Positions 8,554 through 18,433 of a DNA stretch of 64,000 nt are shown here, piece by piece. The notes under the pieces are model-generated. The model was not told where the DNA came from. It saw nothing but the letters and a program-made list of their open reading frames with translations, and did no database searches. This stretch comes from an uncultured Chlorobiaceae bacterium. Lineage in GTDB: Bacteria > Bacteroidota > Chlorobiia > Chlorobiales > Chlorobiaceae. The stretch is from contig CAINOC010000045.1 of the NCBI GenBank assembly GCA_903851385.1, positions 62,001 through 126,000 of the forward strand, in the 5' to 3' direction. The first letter of the stretch is position 1. The number at the start of each line of letters is the position of its first letter. The position numbers and the translations under genes are program-made.

Positions 8554-9045
8554 TTATGACTTTACAACAGGTACAATGGTGGTTATAATGACAGGTACAA
8601 GAGGGTTGTCGTTTGGATCGGTCTTGACTGCCGCAACTTGTTCCACAATATCCATTCCTGACTCAACCACGCCGAATACTGTATACTGACCGTCCAGAAA
8701 GCCATTGTCGTTGTGATTAATATAGAACTGACTGCCTGATGAGGCTTTCTGCGGGTTGTTGTCCCTTGCAGCAGCAAGCGTCCCCTTTTTGTTCGGATGC
8801 TTTATCTCTGCAGGTATACGGGTAGAGGGTCCGCCGGTGCCATGCAGTGAGCGCTTTTCCTCATGTCTCGACAGAGGATCCCCCGTCTGGATCATGAATC
8901 CCTCGATAACTCGGTGAAACCGAATGCCATCGTAGTAGTTTTCGGCAACAAGTTTGGCAAAGTTATCCCGGTGCAGGGGAGTGTCGTCATAAAGAGAGAT
9001 GGCAATGTCACCAAGATTTGTTTTGATAATGAACTGTTCTGGCAT
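8554..9045 (-). CDS. Cyclophilin-type peptidyl-prolyl cis-trans isomerase
   Basis: 163 residues of a single cyclophilin domain with no signal peptide, so probably cytoplasmic. Signature residues: FHRVIEGFMIQTGDP (catalytic Arg and Phe), ASSGSQFYIN, and FLDGQYTVFGVVESGMD. It catalyses proline isomerisation in protein folding. It is followed by yggS after 10 bp. Confidence 0.95.
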   Translation of the reverse strand: MPEQFIIKTNLGDIAISLYDDTPLHRDNFAKLVAENYYDGIRFHRVIEGFMIQTGDPLSRHEEKRSLHGTGGPSTRIPAEIKHPNKKGTLAAARDNNPQKASSGSQFYINHNDNGFLDGQYTVFGVVESGMDIVEQVAAVKTDPNDNPLVPVIITTIVPVVKS

Positions 9046-9098
9046 AATAAGCTTGTTTTAACCTGATGGGATGAGCAAATACAAAGAGTTACAGAATG

Positions 9099-9782
9099 TT
9101 ATTTCAGTTGTCCGGAAATTTTCCAAAGAGATCGCTGTGCCAAAGCTGCACCGGTTGAACCTGGGTAGTCGGCAACAATTTTGGTATAAAGCTCGGATGC
9201 TTTTTGAAGCTGGTTCAGCGCTTGGTAACTGTCGGCGGCATGATCAAGATATTGTGCTTTGAGCACCGTGTTTTCAGCTTTTTTTGAAGCTTCCTGGTAA
9301 GACTCTGCGGCAAGGCCCAACTGATTTTTACCGACGTATGAGTCTGCGGTGCCTGCCAAAGCGGCAGCGGCAAGATCCTTGTTTTCAATCGAAACTGCTT
9401 TAAAGACCTTTAAGGCAGAATCAAAATCCTTGATGGAATAATAGGCATTGGCAAGCAGTAACGTCGCCATATTTCCGCTTGGAGTGCCACTATAGTCATC
9501 GGAAATCTTTTTCAGTCCTGGAACTTTTCCTGCTCCATTAATAGCAGTTTTATACTCTCCGCGGTCAAGAAATGGAGCTACCCTTGACAGTTGCAGTGCA
9601 GCCTCCTCTTCACTGGTTTTCTGATGCTGCATCCAGAAGAATATTCCTCCACCGTTACACAGGAGCAATACAATGGCAGCAATAATGACGGCTTTATATT
9701 TAATGGCAACATAGAGCAAATTGTCCTCTGCCGATGGTTTCGCAAGTTGTTGAACGGGGGAGCCTGATTCTATTTCTTTCAT
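9099..9782 (-). CDS. Membrane-anchored tetratricopeptide repeat protein (YfgM-like)
   Basis: 227 residues. One membrane segment near residues 33-51 (AVIIAAIVLLLCNGGGIFFW) is followed by an extracytoplasmic helical part with TPR-like units such as YYSIKDFDSALKVFK, AGTADSYVGKNQLGLAAESYQEA and AADSYQALNQLQKASELYTKIVADYPGS. The layout (cytoplasmic N-terminus, one helix, TPRs outside) resembles YfgM, a partner of the Sec translocon, but no residue proves that role. It is followed by the cyclophilin gene after a 53-bp gap, so a periplasmic protein-folding context is possible. Confidence 0.8.
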   Translation of the reverse strand: MKEIESGSPVQQLAKPSAEDNLLYVAIKYKAVIIAAIVLLLCNGGGIFFWMQHQKTSEEEAALQLSRVAPFLDRGEYKTAINGAGKVPGLKKISDDYSGTPSGNMATLLLANAYYSIKDFDSALKVFKAVSIENKDLAAAALAGTADSYVGKNQLGLAAESYQEASKKAENTVLKAQYLDHAADSYQALNQLQKASELYTKIVADYPGSTGAALAQRSLWKISGQLK

Positions 9783-9818
9783 AATTTATTTTCTGGTTGC
9801 TCTAATCTGTTGTGGGTT

Positions 9819-9839
9819 ACCGGAAGCTTCTTTTCCGGT
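9819..9839. other. Short inverted repeat in the tatD/TPR gap
   Basis: ACCGGAA and TTCCGGT separated by 7 nt, between the tatD stop and the TPR gene start. There is no T-run in either direction, so it is a weak hairpin at best. The remainder of this 136-bp gap shows nothing recognisable. Confidence 0.4.
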
Positions 9840-9918
9840 ATTCCGGCCTCAAACCTAAGCAAGTTTGCCTGAATTTCAAAATAATTGCGTAGCGATGCTT
9901 AGCAAACATCCCAAGGCG

Positions 9919-10692
9919 TTATGGTGCTGATAATCTAAACAATTCAAAGGTATTCTGTGCAATGCCTTTCGCTGCTTCCGGTATCGGTATCCCCCTGATA
10001 AGAGCTATGTTAGCAGTGACCAGGGGAACAAAGGAGGGCTCGTTTCTTTTTCCCCTGAAGGGTACAGGTGAAAGGTAAGGTGCGTCAGTTTCCGTGAGAA
10101 GATCAGCAAGTGAAACATTTCTGATAACCTCCGGCAGCTGAGAGTTTTTGTAGGTTACCGTACCGGGTATGGAGAGCTTGAACCCTTTTCTGATGCACTC
10201 TTTTGCTATACCGCTATCTCCGGAAAAGCAGTGCATCACTCCGCGCATGGCTGAATGGCTCTCTTCAGTAAGTATCTGCAGCATATCTTCCCAGGCATCA
10301 CGGCAATGGATAACTACCGCCATATCAAGAGTGCGCGCAACTCTCAGCATCTGGCGGAACGCATCCTGCTGTGCCTGCCGATTATAGTCAGGGTAGTGGT
10401 AGTCGAGTCCTATTTCGCCGATTGCGACAACTTTCGGTGACTTTGCAAGAGCCTCAAGTTCTTCAAAAATGCTCTCTTTAACGTGAGATGAGGCCTCGTG
10501 AGGGTGAAGACCGACATTGGCAAAAATAAAATCGTACTCTCTGGCAAGTTCGATTGATTTTTTGCTGGTAGGCACGTTAATGCCCGGATCAATAAGCACC
10601 GTAACTTGCTCTTCAGTCAATCGCTCAATAACTTTTTCCCGGTCATGGTCAAACTCGGGGAATGACAGGTGACAGTGAACATCAACGAACAT
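9919..10692 (-). CDS. tatD: TatD family metal-dependent deoxyribonuclease
   Basis: 257 residues, the usual TatD size. The metal site of the amidohydrolase fold is visible: FVDVHCHL (HxH, residues 5-7), GEIGLDYHY with the bridging Glu, [18 protein letters not shown] and [12 protein letters not shown]. TatD proteins act as 3'-5' exonucleases or DNases in repair. The start overlaps the end of lspA by 11 bp. Confidence 0.95.
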   Translation of the reverse strand: MFVDVHCHLSFPEFDHDREKVIERLTEEQVTVLIDPGINVPTSKKSIELAREYDFIFANVGLHPHEASSHVKESIFEELEALAKSPKVVAIGEIGLDYHYPDYNRQAQQDAFRQMLRVARTLDMAVVIHCRDAWEDMLQILTEESHSAMRGVMHCFSGDSGIAKECIRKGFKLSIPGTVTYKNSQLPEVIRNVSLADLLTETDAPYLSPVPFRGKRNEPSFVPLVTANIALIRGIPIPEAAKGIAQNTFELFRLSAP

Positions 10693-11191
10693 TGTTTTTC
10701 TCTGTTGGAATACTCTCAGGAAAGATCTTGTTATGAAAAAGGATCAGCATGCAGGCGCCGATCGAAATAGCTGAGTCAGCTACATTGAAAATAGGCCATA
10801 ATGAGAGATAGGTACCAAAAATTTTCCCGTGATAGAGGTCGAAATAAATGAAATCAACAACCCGACCTATGATCACCCGGTCAATCATATTTCCAATCCC
10901 GCCGCCGACAATGAGAGCAAAAGGGAGAAGAAAAAAAGTTGTCCGGTTTTTTGAAAAGATAACATAAAGAAGAACACCGACAGTAATAAGTCCTGTCAGG
11001 ATAAGGAGGACTGCTGGCGAGGCGAATTCCATCCCGAATGCCACGCCTTTGTTTTCAGTATACGTCAGTGAAAGCAGGTCAGGAATTATGGAAATACTTT
11101 GTGCTGCATCCCTGAGAGCCCTGATGGCAAGTTTTTTTGTCAGTTGATCAGCGGCGACAACGAGAAGAATAAGGGTGAAAAACAATTTCAT
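10682..11191 (-). CDS. lspA: Lipoprotein signal peptidase (signal peptidase II)
   Basis: 169 residues with four membrane helices. Catalytic aspartates are in [19 protein letters not shown] and in [13 protein letters not shown], the two conserved LspA motifs; the N-terminal helix has [10 protein letters not shown]. The enzyme cleaves lipoprotein signal peptides in the inner membrane. It sits between aroE and tatD and overlaps tatD by 11 bp. Confidence 0.97.
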   Translation of the reverse strand: MKLFFTLILLVVAADQLTKKLAIRALRDAAQSISIIPDLLSLTYTENKGVAFGMEFASPAVLLILTGLITVGVLLYVIFSKNRTTFFLLPFALIVGGGIGNMIDRVIIGRVVDFIYFDLYHGKIFGTYLSLWPIFNVADSAISIGACMLILFHNKIFPESIPTEKNNVR

Positions 11192-11234
11192 GTGTTCGAC
11201 TGATAAGCATGTTTATTGTTATGAAGGCAAGATG

Positions 11235-12110
11235 TCACTTTGCAGTGTTCTGTTGAATTTCATGAAGAAGAGCCTTTCTTACCGCAGATACCGGCATCTG
11301 CATTCCGGTCCAGAGAGTAAATGAACGTTCAGCCTGGCCGATCAGCATTTCAATTCCTGAAATGGTTGTAGCACCTGCCCGCTGAGCTGCATGCAAAAGA
11401 GGGGTATCAAGAGGGTTGTATACCATGTCATAAACAATCTGGGTCTCATTGATCAACTCGCTGTCAAGAGGAATAATGCTTGTAATGCCCTCCTTGTCCC
11501 GACCTCTGGTTCCGATTGGGGTGGCGTTGACGATAACACTGCACTCCCTGATTTTTTTAAGTTCATCAGACCTGACTATTGTCACAGGAGAAGCTGTTTC
11601 ATAGCCGGTTTCATTGAGGAGATGCCGGGCTTTTTTGGGGTCACGGACAAAGAGTAGAATCTCTTTTGGTGAAAAAAATTGTTTAAATGCCTCGATTGCC
11701 GCCAAGGCTGCTCCGCCCCCACCGAAAATACAGACTGTTGTACCCGTTATGCGTTCTTTATAGCCGAGGAGAGGTGAGGCAAAACCTGAAATATCAGTGT
11801 TATACCCTGTAAGTCTGCCATTTTGATTAACAATGGTATTGACTGCCTGTATCGATGATGCTTCCTCTGAAAGTTCATCAAGGAAAGGGACGACGATTTT
11901 TTTGTAGGGGATGGTAACATTAAATCCGGCAATGCCGAGCGCTCTTGCTCCACGAAGGGCATCAGGTATCAAATCCGGATCTGCAATGTTAAAAACGGTA
12001 TAATAATAGGGCATGCCTAGCATTTCGCATGCCGTATTATGGATAAGAGGGGAGTATGAATAATCCACTGCACGGCCGATAAGACCGAGTATTTTTATTG
12101 CTTTCGTCAT
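11235..12110 (-). CDS. aroE: Shikimate dehydrogenase (NADP)
   Basis: 291 residues. It reduces 3-dehydroshikimate to shikimate in aromatic amino-acid synthesis. Shikimate-binding motif: [14 protein letters not shown]. Catalytic Lys/Asp region: [10 protein letters not shown] and then [12 protein letters not shown]-binding loop: [15 protein letters not shown]-terminal part: [23 protein letters not shown]. It lies 26 bp after the TPR protein gene and ahead of lspA on the same strand. Confidence 0.96.
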   Translation of the reverse strand: MTKAIKILGLIGRAVDYSYSPLIHNTACEMLGMPYYYTVFNIADPDLIPDALRGARALGIAGFNVTIPYKKIVVPFLDELSEEASSIQAVNTIVNQNGRLTGYNTDISGFASPLLGYKERITGTTVCIFGGGGAALAAIEAFKQFFSPKEILLFVRDPKKARHLLNETGYETASPVTIVRSDELKKIRECSVIVNATPIGTRGRDKEGITSIIPLDSELINETQIVYDMVYNPLDTPLLHAAQRAGATTISGIEMLIGQAERSFTLWTGMQMPVSAVRKALLHEIQQNTAK

Positions 12111-12136
12111 GCAGGGGTTCCGCAGTCGCTATATGA

Positions 12137-13534
12137 TCATGAAATACCGAGCATCAGCCTGACCGAATCCTGCTGATAAAGTTCTGGAAAAGTGCTTTGA
12201 AAAAGCTGTTTCTTATCCGGATCAATCTTGAACGCTTTGCTTAATGCTTTCAGTGTACTGAGTTTGTCGCCCATAGCAAAATATGCCGCTGCAATTTCAA
12301 AATGAGCATCGGCAGAAAGAGGCTGCAACTTGAGAGATTGCTGGAGCGCATCGATAGACTCATTTATCTGACCAGCCTCTCTAAGAACAATGGCAAAATC
12401 GACCCATATCTGTGGACTTTCAGCATCAAGCTTTATAATTTCACGATAGGTCGCAATGGAGTTTTCCAGATGATTGAGATTGTAGGCAATCTCCGCTTTA
12501 AGTAAAAGAAACTCAATACTGTCCGGTACTGTTTTCAGAGCCTCCTCGGTTGCGGTATATGCCTCTTCATACTCTTCGAGAGCTTCATGGCAGCATGCAA
12601 GAGCAAACCAGGCATCAGCAAAATCATCGTTGCCCTCTATACAGCGGCTGTAGCAATGTATAGCTTCGCCATACTCCTCAAGTTCTTCATAAGCTATACC
12701 GAGATTATAAAGCGCATTCATATCCTCCGGTTCATACTCCAGAGTTTTCAAGTAGCTTTCAGCAGCTTCCTCAATACGCCCTGTAATGGCAAGGACGTTT
12801 GCCCTGTTATACCAGGCTGAACTGAAATCATCAGAAATAGCCAAGGCCATATCGTATGAGTCAAGCGCCTCATCATAGCGCTTCATTTTGCTCAGTACAA
12901 GACCATTATTGTACCATGCATTAATATTATATGGATCTTGATCAAGGGTTTTCCGGTAACAGGATGTGCTTGCATCAAGATTACCAAGAATGTCTTTGCA
13001 ATAGGCAAGTTCATACCATGCATCCGCAAAATCTTGATCAATTTCCAGGGAACGTTCAAAATTTGATTCAGCCTCAATGAAACGTTCAAGTCTCTGCAGA
13101 ATTATTCCCTGATAGTAATGGAACTCCTTTTCAATAGAGGAGTCTACAATTACCTCACTGAGCTCATCAAGTGCCTCATCAAGATTGCCGGTGTTAAAGT
13201 ATGCCAGCGCAAGATTCAGTCTCATTTCGCTGTCTGAGGGACTGAATACCACTGCTTTCTGAAACGCTTTAAGAGCATCATCAAAGCAGCCGTTCAGAGT
13301 CAGGCAGTTGCCCAGATGAAACCAGGTTTCTGTGTTGAATGGCGCAATATCTTCAAGACGGTGAGCTACTGCCAGCGCCTCAAGCAGAAAGCCATCCTCG
13401 TTATATTGGTTGACCCGGTCAAGAAGTTCATCCGAATCAAACATGGAATCAAGCCCCTCAAGGTCAGGCTGTTCTTTTCCTGACGACCCTGTCGGGTTAG
13501 AGTAATTATCGTCAAAAAAATCAGGTGCGTTCAT
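12137..13534 (-). CDS. Large soluble tetratricopeptide repeat protein
   Basis: 465 residues, with no signal peptide or membrane segment. After an acidic 45-residue N-terminus it is built almost wholly of TPRs (about 11), e.g. [52 protein letters not shown] and [25 protein letters not shown]. It should be a protein-protein scaffold; its partners are unknown. I chose the ATG at 13534 over an upstream in-frame TTG at 13540. The unit lies upstream of aroE on the same strand and downstream of uvrC. Confidence 0.85.
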   Translation of the reverse strand: MNAPDFFDDNYSNPTGSSGKEQPDLEGLDSMFDSDELLDRVNQYNEDGFLLEALAVAHRLEDIAPFNTETWFHLGNCLTLNGCFDDALKAFQKAVVFSPSDSEMRLNLALAYFNTGNLDEALDELSEVIVDSSIEKEFHYYQGIILQRLERFIEAESNFERSLEIDQDFADAWYELAYCKDILGNLDASTSCYRKTLDQDPYNINAWYNNGLVLSKMKRYDEALDSYDMALAISDDFSSAWYNRANVLAITGRIEEAAESYLKTLEYEPEDMNALYNLGIAYEELEEYGEAIHCYSRCIEGNDDFADAWFALACCHEALEEYEEAYTATEEALKTVPDSIEFLLLKAEIAYNLNHLENSIATYREIIKLDAESPQIWVDFAIVLREAGQINESIDALQQSLKLQPLSADAHFEIAAAYFAMGDKLSTLKALSKAFKIDPDKKQLFQSTFPELYQQDSVRLMLGIS

Positions 13535-13646
13535 AAACAATCGTAAAGAGTTTCTCTACCGGCGGTCATATTCTCACTCCATAAATATAACAGAATTTTA
13601 TTAAGAAAACATTCTGACAGCTTGGCAATAGGAGGAGCATAACCAT

Positions 13647-15530
13647 TCATGGTCTATAAAAACGGAATACAGCTTCGGCAATTTTAGCTCCTGATACAGC
13701 GTGGAGTTCTTCGATTGTGGCTTGTGAGATGCTGTCAACAGAACCGAAGTGTTGGAGCAGTCTGAATGCTGTTTTTTCTCCAACTCCTGCAATCGTCGTG
13801 AGTTCAGTCTGCAAGGTTCTCTTTGTTCTCAGTTTCCTGTGATAGGTAATGGCAAATCGGTGGGCTTCATCGCGAAGCTGCTGGAGCAGTTTCAGCGCAG
13901 GAGAAGTTTTCGGCAGGTTAAATGTGTCTGGGGTTTCAGGTAAAAAAATTTCTTCAATACGTTTTGCCAAGCCAATAACGGAAATCGATAAACCAAGAGT
14001 ATTCAGGGTATGAAAAGCAGTGTTTACCTGACCTTTTCCTCCGTCAACTACAATAAGATCAGGAAGGGGAAGCTCTTTTGAAAGTGAGCCGCCGAAACGG
14101 CGTAGAATTACTTCATTCATGGCAGCATAATCATCTGACCCCGCAAACGTATGGAGTTTAAATTTTCTATAATCAGATTTTTTTGGCTTTCCTTTCTCAA
14201 AACAAACCATTGAACTTACGTAATCTGTCCCTTGAAGATGAGAATTATCAAAACACTCAATTCGCTGAGGGATTTTGGGCAGGTGCAGCAACTGCTTGAG
14301 AGCGCTAACACCATGGTGCTCGCGGGCTATCTCGCCCCGTTTCTGTTTCTGGATAAGGTACTCCTCCAAGTGGTGTCGCGCGTTTTGTCGGCACATTTCC
14401 ACCAGATGCGCTTTTTCTCCGATTTGAGGTACAAGGAACCTGATATTCTTTTTTTCTTGATTTTCCTCTTTTAGTTTTTCCACGATAAAGGCTCTCAAAG
14501 CATCCTCTTCATCAACGGCAAGCTCTTTCTGCAGAAGGATTTCATCAGGAATCAGCTCAAGGGTTTCCAGATAGTATTTTTCTACCAATCTTGCCTGCAG
14601 TTCGCCGTCTGTTTCCCCATGGGTATTACTCATGTACATATGCTGTGAACCAAGCAGTTTTCCCTCACGTATTTTAAATACCACTCCGCACCCTTCATTT
14701 TCCGATGCTGCAACAGCAAACACATCTCTGTCCAGGCCATCTCCCGCTACCATTTTCTGCCGCTCAGCATAACGCTTCAAACTGTCGAGCTGTGCTTTTA
14801 TTTCAGCGGCCTGTTCGAACTTCAGTTCTCGGGCCAGTGTCTGCATTGTGTCAGTGAGTGAGCGTATCATGCTTGAGGTTTTACCTTTCAGCAGTCGTTT
14901 TATCTCATTGATCATATTGAGATACTCCTCTTCAGGCACAAGTCCTTCGCACGGCCCTTTGCATTTATGGATGTGGTAGTCGAGGCAGACCTTGTATTTT
15001 TTTGATGCAATATTTTCCTCACTGAGACGGTATTTACAGCTCCGTAAAGGGAATATCGAGCCGATAAGATCAAGAATCAAGCGAAGTTGACGGGCTTCCG
15101 TATATGGGCCGAACCATGTGGAACCATCTTTTTTCAATTGGCGGGTAAAGAATATCCGGGGGAAAGGCTCATTGGTGATAACCAGATAAGGATAGGTTTT
15201 GTCATCCTTCAGGTTCACATTGTAACGTGGTTTCAGCTCCTTGATCAGATTATTCTCTAATATCAGTGCTTCAACCTCCGAAGAGGTTATAATGACTTCA
15301 AAATCGGTTATGTGAGAGACCAGTACCAGTGTTTTACCATAGTGCTGCTGCTGATTTCTGAAATATGATCGAACCCGGTTCCGAAGGTTTTTTGCCTTGC
15401 CGACATAGATAATTTTTCCCGTAGCGTTCCTGAATTGATAAATCCCGGGATTTGTGGGCAGTGTAGCAAGTTTTTCATCAAGAGCTTTTTTAAATCCCCG
15501 ATGTGGTGAGAGAGCATTCTGATTATCCAT
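13647..15530 (-). CDS. uvrC: UvrABC system protein C, excinuclease subunit
   Basis: 627 residues. UvrC makes both incisions in nucleotide excision repair. The GIY-YIG nuclease domain is at the N-terminus (NPGIYQFRNATGKIIYVGKA). A Cys cluster in YHIHKCKGPCEG follows, then a UVR motif (LARELKFEQAAEIKAQLDSL). The C-terminal RNase H-like nuclease has ECFDNSHLQG and VVDGGKGQV, and the end is a helix-hairpin-helix (TIAGVGEKTAFRLLQHFGS). An in-frame TTG four codons upstream (15542) is possible, but the ATG is preferred. Confidence 0.96.
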   Translation of the reverse strand: MDNQNALSPHRGFKKALDEKLATLPTNPGIYQFRNATGKIIYVGKAKNLRNRVRSYFRNQQQHYGKTLVLVSHITDFEVIITSSEVEALILENNLIKELKPRYNVNLKDDKTYPYLVITNEPFPRIFFTRQLKKDGSTWFGPYTEARQLRLILDLIGSIFPLRSCKYRLSEENIASKKYKVCLDYHIHKCKGPCEGLVPEEEYLNMINEIKRLLKGKTSSMIRSLTDTMQTLARELKFEQAAEIKAQLDSLKRYAERQKMVAGDGLDRDVFAVAASENEGCGVVFKIREGKLLGSQHMYMSNTHGETDGELQARLVEKYYLETLELIPDEILLQKELAVDEEDALRAFIVEKLKEENQEKKNIRFLVPQIGEKAHLVEMCRQNARHHLEEYLIQKQKRGEIAREHHGVSALKQLLHLPKIPQRIECFDNSHLQGTDYVSSMVCFEKGKPKKSDYRKFKLHTFAGSDDYAAMNEVILRRFGGSLSKELPLPDLIVVDGGKGQVNTAFHTLNTLGLSISVIGLAKRIEEIFLPETPDTFNLPKTSPALKLLQQLRDEAHRFAITYHRKLRTKRTLQTELTTIAGVGEKTAFRLLQHFGSVDSISQATIEELHAVSGAKIAEAVFRFYRP

Positions 15531-15597
15531 CGGTGATTGCAATTGGATTAGTTACGTACATATTCTTTAGGGTACCGAAAAACAATACACAAAAAAA

Positions 15598-15628
15598 GGG
15601 AAAGCCGCATAAACCATGCGGCTTTCCC
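15598..15628 (-). terminator. Intrinsic terminator behind the MFS/small protein unit
   Basis: A 13-bp stem (GGGAAAGCCGCAT / ATGCGGCTTTCCC) with a 5-nt loop, followed on the minus strand by a run of seven Ts, 29 bp past the stop of the small membrane protein gene. Confidence 0.9.
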
Positions 15629-15656
15629 TTTAAAATAAAGAACAGGTAGAAGGTCT

Positions 15657-15887
15657 TTAACTGTCTTCAAGGGTATCGTATTCGCCTTTCAGTGCAAACA
15701 CCCCGAAGGTTATAAGACTGAATGCGATAATTGGCATAAGTACGACAATAACAATAGACCAGAAAATCCAGTTCTCTTCACTGGGTTTTGCTGCGATCTC
15801 CTTCATTGCCTGCTTTATTACCAACGGAACTATCCCTACACCCATGAGTGCCCAGAGAAGTCCGAAAATCCTTTTTATTGCTGACAT
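15657..15887 (-). CDS. Small membrane protein next to an MFS transporter (DUF6814-like)
   Basis: 76 residues with two membrane segments (about 7-26 and 42-65) joined by a short charged loop (MKEIAAKPSEEN). It lies 28 bp behind the MFS transporter and before a strong terminator, so it is the last gene of a usp-MFS-small protein unit. Small two-helix proteins of this kind often accompany MHS-type transporters in Bacteroidetes/Chlorobi; the family name DUF6814 is from memory and unverified. The function is unknown; it may be a transporter accessory subunit. Confidence 0.75.
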   Translation of the reverse strand: MSAIKRIFGLLWALMGVGIVPLVIKQAMKEIAAKPSEENWIFWSIVIVVLMPIIAFSLITFGVFALKGEYDTLEDS

Positions 15888-15915
15888 AATTCAAATTGAT
15901 TTAAAAGGTTCTTGG

Positions 15916-17490
15916 TTACTCGACGTCCATGTTGTTGGTCTTGTTGGATATGTAGAGTGATCCGATGACAAAACTTACACCGGCAATCAATATCGGGTAC
16001 CAGAGACCAGCAAGCGGATCAGCAGGTGGCAGGCCTGGGCCCGGACGGGATGCTTCAACAAGACGGGTTGAAATAAGCGGCACCAGACCACCGAAGACGC
16101 CGTTACCGATGTGGTAAGGTAAAGACATCGACGTGTAGCGGATACGGGTAGGGAAAATTTCAACCAGGAATGCAGCAATCGGTCCATAAACCATGGTGAC
16201 AAAAATCACCTGAATTAGAACAAGACCGATCATTTTGTAGTATAGGTCTTGAGAAAGGGTTACTTCTTTCTTGGTTTCAGGTTTCAACTTCTCTTTAGGC
16301 AGAGCAGCTTTAAGAGCTGGATCAACCGGAAACTTTGCTTTTACTGTTTCCTTGTAAGTTGTTCCATCAGTAAACGCTTTAGTTGTGATGGTCGTGATCA
16401 GGGAGTCGGCACCTTTAACCGCATTTTTTACCGTTACCACCTTTTTCTCAACAATCTCAACTTTATTCTTGAGGTTGGCATCGTTGTACATGATGGAGTA
16501 GATAGGACGATAAGCGATAATAGCGATAAGCATACCGGCCATCATGATGTACTTGCGTCCGATTTTATCGGAAAGCGAGCCGAAAACAATAAAGAATGGT
16601 GTGCCGATAAGCAAGGCTATCGAGATGATAAAGTTGCTCTGTACAAACTCTACGTTACAGGCGTTCTGAAGGAAAGAAAGTGCATAGAACTGCCCGGTAT
16701 ACCATACAACACCCTGACCGGCTGTTGCGCCCAAAAGTGCAATCAGCACCATCTTCAGGTTGCCTTTTTGTTTGAAGCTCTCTGCCAGGGGGTTAGCGGA
16801 GGTTTTGCCTTCCTTCTTCATTTTAACAAACAGTGGAGACTCCGACATCCTCAAGCGGATGAAGACAGAAACTGCCACAAGTAATGATGAAAGAATGAAC
16901 GGAATGCGCCATCCCCAGTCGCCGAAGGTTTCAACACCAACAGCCTGACGTACAATAAGAATAACGCCGAGTGCGAGGAAGAGGCCTAAGGTTGCCGTTG
17001 TCTGGATAAAGCTTGTCCAGAAGCCCCGCTTTCCTGCAGGAGAGTGTTCAGCGACATAGGTTGCAGCGCCGCCGTACTCACCTCCAAGAGCAAGTCCCTG
17101 AAGCAGTCTTAAAAGGAAAACAATAGCCGGAGCGACAAATCCAATGGTTTTATAACCAGGAACAAGACCGATGGCGAAGGTGGAACCGCCCATGATTACA
17201 AGGGTAACAAGGAACGTGTACTTCCGTCCGATAAGATCACCAAGGCGCCCGAAGAACAGTGCTCCGAAGGGTCGGACAACAAAACCAGCGGCAAATGTTG
17301 CAAGTGTGGCAAGCAGAGCAGCTGTAGGGTTGTCTTTTGGAAAAAACTGTTCGGAAATAATTTTCGCAAGAGTACCGAAAATATAAAAGTCATACCACTC
17401 GATGAGTGTACCGACCGACGAAGCGGCGATAACCCTCCTGGTACTGGTCACCTGTTCATTAGTGGAAACGTCTCTGACATTTTGTGCCAT
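15916..17490 (-). CDS. MFS transporter of the metabolite:H+ symporter (MHS) type
   Basis: 524 residues with about 12 membrane helices. MHS family marks: TLIEWYDFYIFG after the N-terminus, RPFGALFFGRLGDLIGRK (loop 2-3), RLLQGLALGGEYGGAATYVAEHSP, and SLSDKIGRK. Members import organic acids or compatible solutes (proline, betaine, shikimate, alpha-ketoglutarate) with protons; the substrate cannot be told from sequence. A hydrophilic insertion of about 80 residues (roughly 325-405, Lys- and Thr-rich) interrupts the second half before the tenth helix, which is unusual for a family of about 430-450 residues. It is downstream of a universal stress protein gene. Confidence 0.9.
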   Translation of the reverse strand: MAQNVRDVSTNEQVTSTRRVIAASSVGTLIEWYDFYIFGTLAKIISEQFFPKDNPTAALLATLATFAAGFVVRPFGALFFGRLGDLIGRKYTFLVTLVIMGGSTFAIGLVPGYKTIGFVAPAIVFLLRLLQGLALGGEYGGAATYVAEHSPAGKRGFWTSFIQTTATLGLFLALGVILIVRQAVGVETFGDWGWRIPFILSSLLVAVSVFIRLRMSESPLFVKMKKEGKTSANPLAESFKQKGNLKMVLIALLGATAGQGVVWYTGQFYALSFLQNACNVEFVQSNFIISIALLIGTPFFIVFGSLSDKIGRKYIMMAGMLIAIIAYRPIYSIMYNDANLKNKVEIVEKKVVTVKNAVKGADSLITTITTKAFTDGTTYKETVKAKFPVDPALKAALPKEKLKPETKKEVTLSQDLYYKMIGLVLIQVIFVTMVYGPIAAFLVEIFPTRIRYTSMSLPYHIGNGVFGGLVPLISTRLVEASRPGPGLPPADPLAGLWYPILIAGVSFVIGSLYISNKTNNMDVE

Positions 17491-17560
17491 AAAAGTTTTC
17501 TTTGATTGTTAATAAAAAATGTGTTCAGTTTGTTGCTTTCTGCTGGTAAGTAGACTCAAC

Positions 17561-17998
17561 TTACTTGATAAACTCGTGTTCATTCTCTTTGACAACAAGC
17601 ACCGGGCAGGGAGCGCGGCGTATCACATGCTCAGCAACACTGCCGAGAATCATGCGTTTCAGGCCGCGGCGACCGTGTGACCCCATAATAATGACATCAG
17701 CTTCCTGACGTTTGGCATAGTCGAGGATGCACTCTTCGGCAAATCCTTCATAAATCACATAATCCGCAACAATGCCGGCCATCTTCTCTTCTTCAATTAA
17801 AGAGGCAAGTTGTTTCTCTGCTTCAGCGCGTTCTTTTTCAAGTCCGTGTGAATAATTGATGGTGGGATCATTCTCGATAACACCGACTAGAAAGACCTCT
17901 CCGCCGGAGAGCCTCGCAAATTCGTTGGCGTATTGCAGCGCTTTGCGCGACAAACCCGAGAAATCAACCGGGCAAATGATTTTTTTAATGGTAATCAT
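17561..17998 (-). CDS. Universal stress protein (UspA family)
   Basis: 145 residues of one Usp domain. The ATP-binding type is indicated by the C-terminal motif GSHGRRGLKRMILGSVAEHVIRRAPCPVLVV (G-2x-G-9x-G-S/T type) and CPVDFSGLSRKALQYA near the N-terminus. It lies 70 bp upstream of the MFS transporter and is probably co-transcribed. Usp proteins often partner with transporters as ATP/AMP-responsive regulators; that role here is inference. Confidence 0.93.
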   Translation of the reverse strand: MITIKKIICPVDFSGLSRKALQYANEFARLSGGEVFLVGVIENDPTINYSHGLEKERAEAEKQLASLIEEEKMAGIVADYVIYEGFAEECILDYAKRQEADVIIMGSHGRRGLKRMILGSVAEHVIRRAPCPVLVVKENEHEFIK

Positions 17999-18204
17999 AG
18001 TACCGCTGTTGTGTTTTAGTTATTGAAATAATGCGGTTTAATGTTGATTGATCGTAAAAAAAAGAGCAACAAATAGTGTACAAAAGCTACGCCATAAAGT
18101 GCAGCAAAACGTGATTCAACAAAAAAGCCCACACTTTATTGATAAAAAGTGCAGAATCTTTCAGTATTACAGGAACAAAAGCCTTTTACTCAGGCGATTA
18201 CTGT

Positions 18205-18351
18205 ATGTCGAAAAGAAAATGTAAAGGAAAATGTAAAAAAGCCGTTCCATGCCGTCTGTTCATGGTCGCTTTGTCAAGCTGTCTCGAAAGGCTCTCTTGT
18301 AATATCGTTAAAATTCCTGAAGTAACAATTGTTTGTTTCAGGAAACAGTGA
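18205..18351 (+). CDS. Possible small Cys/Lys-rich protein (doubtful)
   Basis: A 48-codon frame starting MSKRKCKGKCKKAVPC in the 435-bp gap between usp and the first porin. It is the only plus-strand frame in the gap and is followed 40 bp later by a hairpin with T-run that works on the plus strand. Only a weak AGGCG lies upstream of the ATG, and I recognise no family. The rest of the gap (18000-18204) is AT-rich, with an imperfect CACTTT/AAAGTG hairpin near 18131-18152, and must hold the usp promoter. Confidence 0.25.
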   Translation: MSKRKCKGKCKKAVPCRLFMVALSSCLERLSCNIVKIPEVTIVCFRKQ

Positions 18352-18391
18352 CCTTAACGAAATATAATAGGCGAAACTACAGGGAAAAAAA

Positions 18392-18407
18392 CCGCAGTTT
18401 CCTGCGG
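18392..18407. terminator. Bidirectional hairpin terminator behind the first porin
   Basis: CCGCAG-TTTC-CTGCGG flanked by seven As on the left and eight Ts on the right, so it can stop transcription from either side. It lies 27 bp past the porin stop on the minus strand. Confidence 0.85.
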
Positions 18408-18433
18408 CTTTTTTTTCCATGATAGACAGCGAT

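Noticed and set aside
18131-18152. Hairpin CACTTT/AAAGTG as a terminator
   Set aside because: The stem is short with mismatches and no T-run; it is just AT-rich intergenic DNA.
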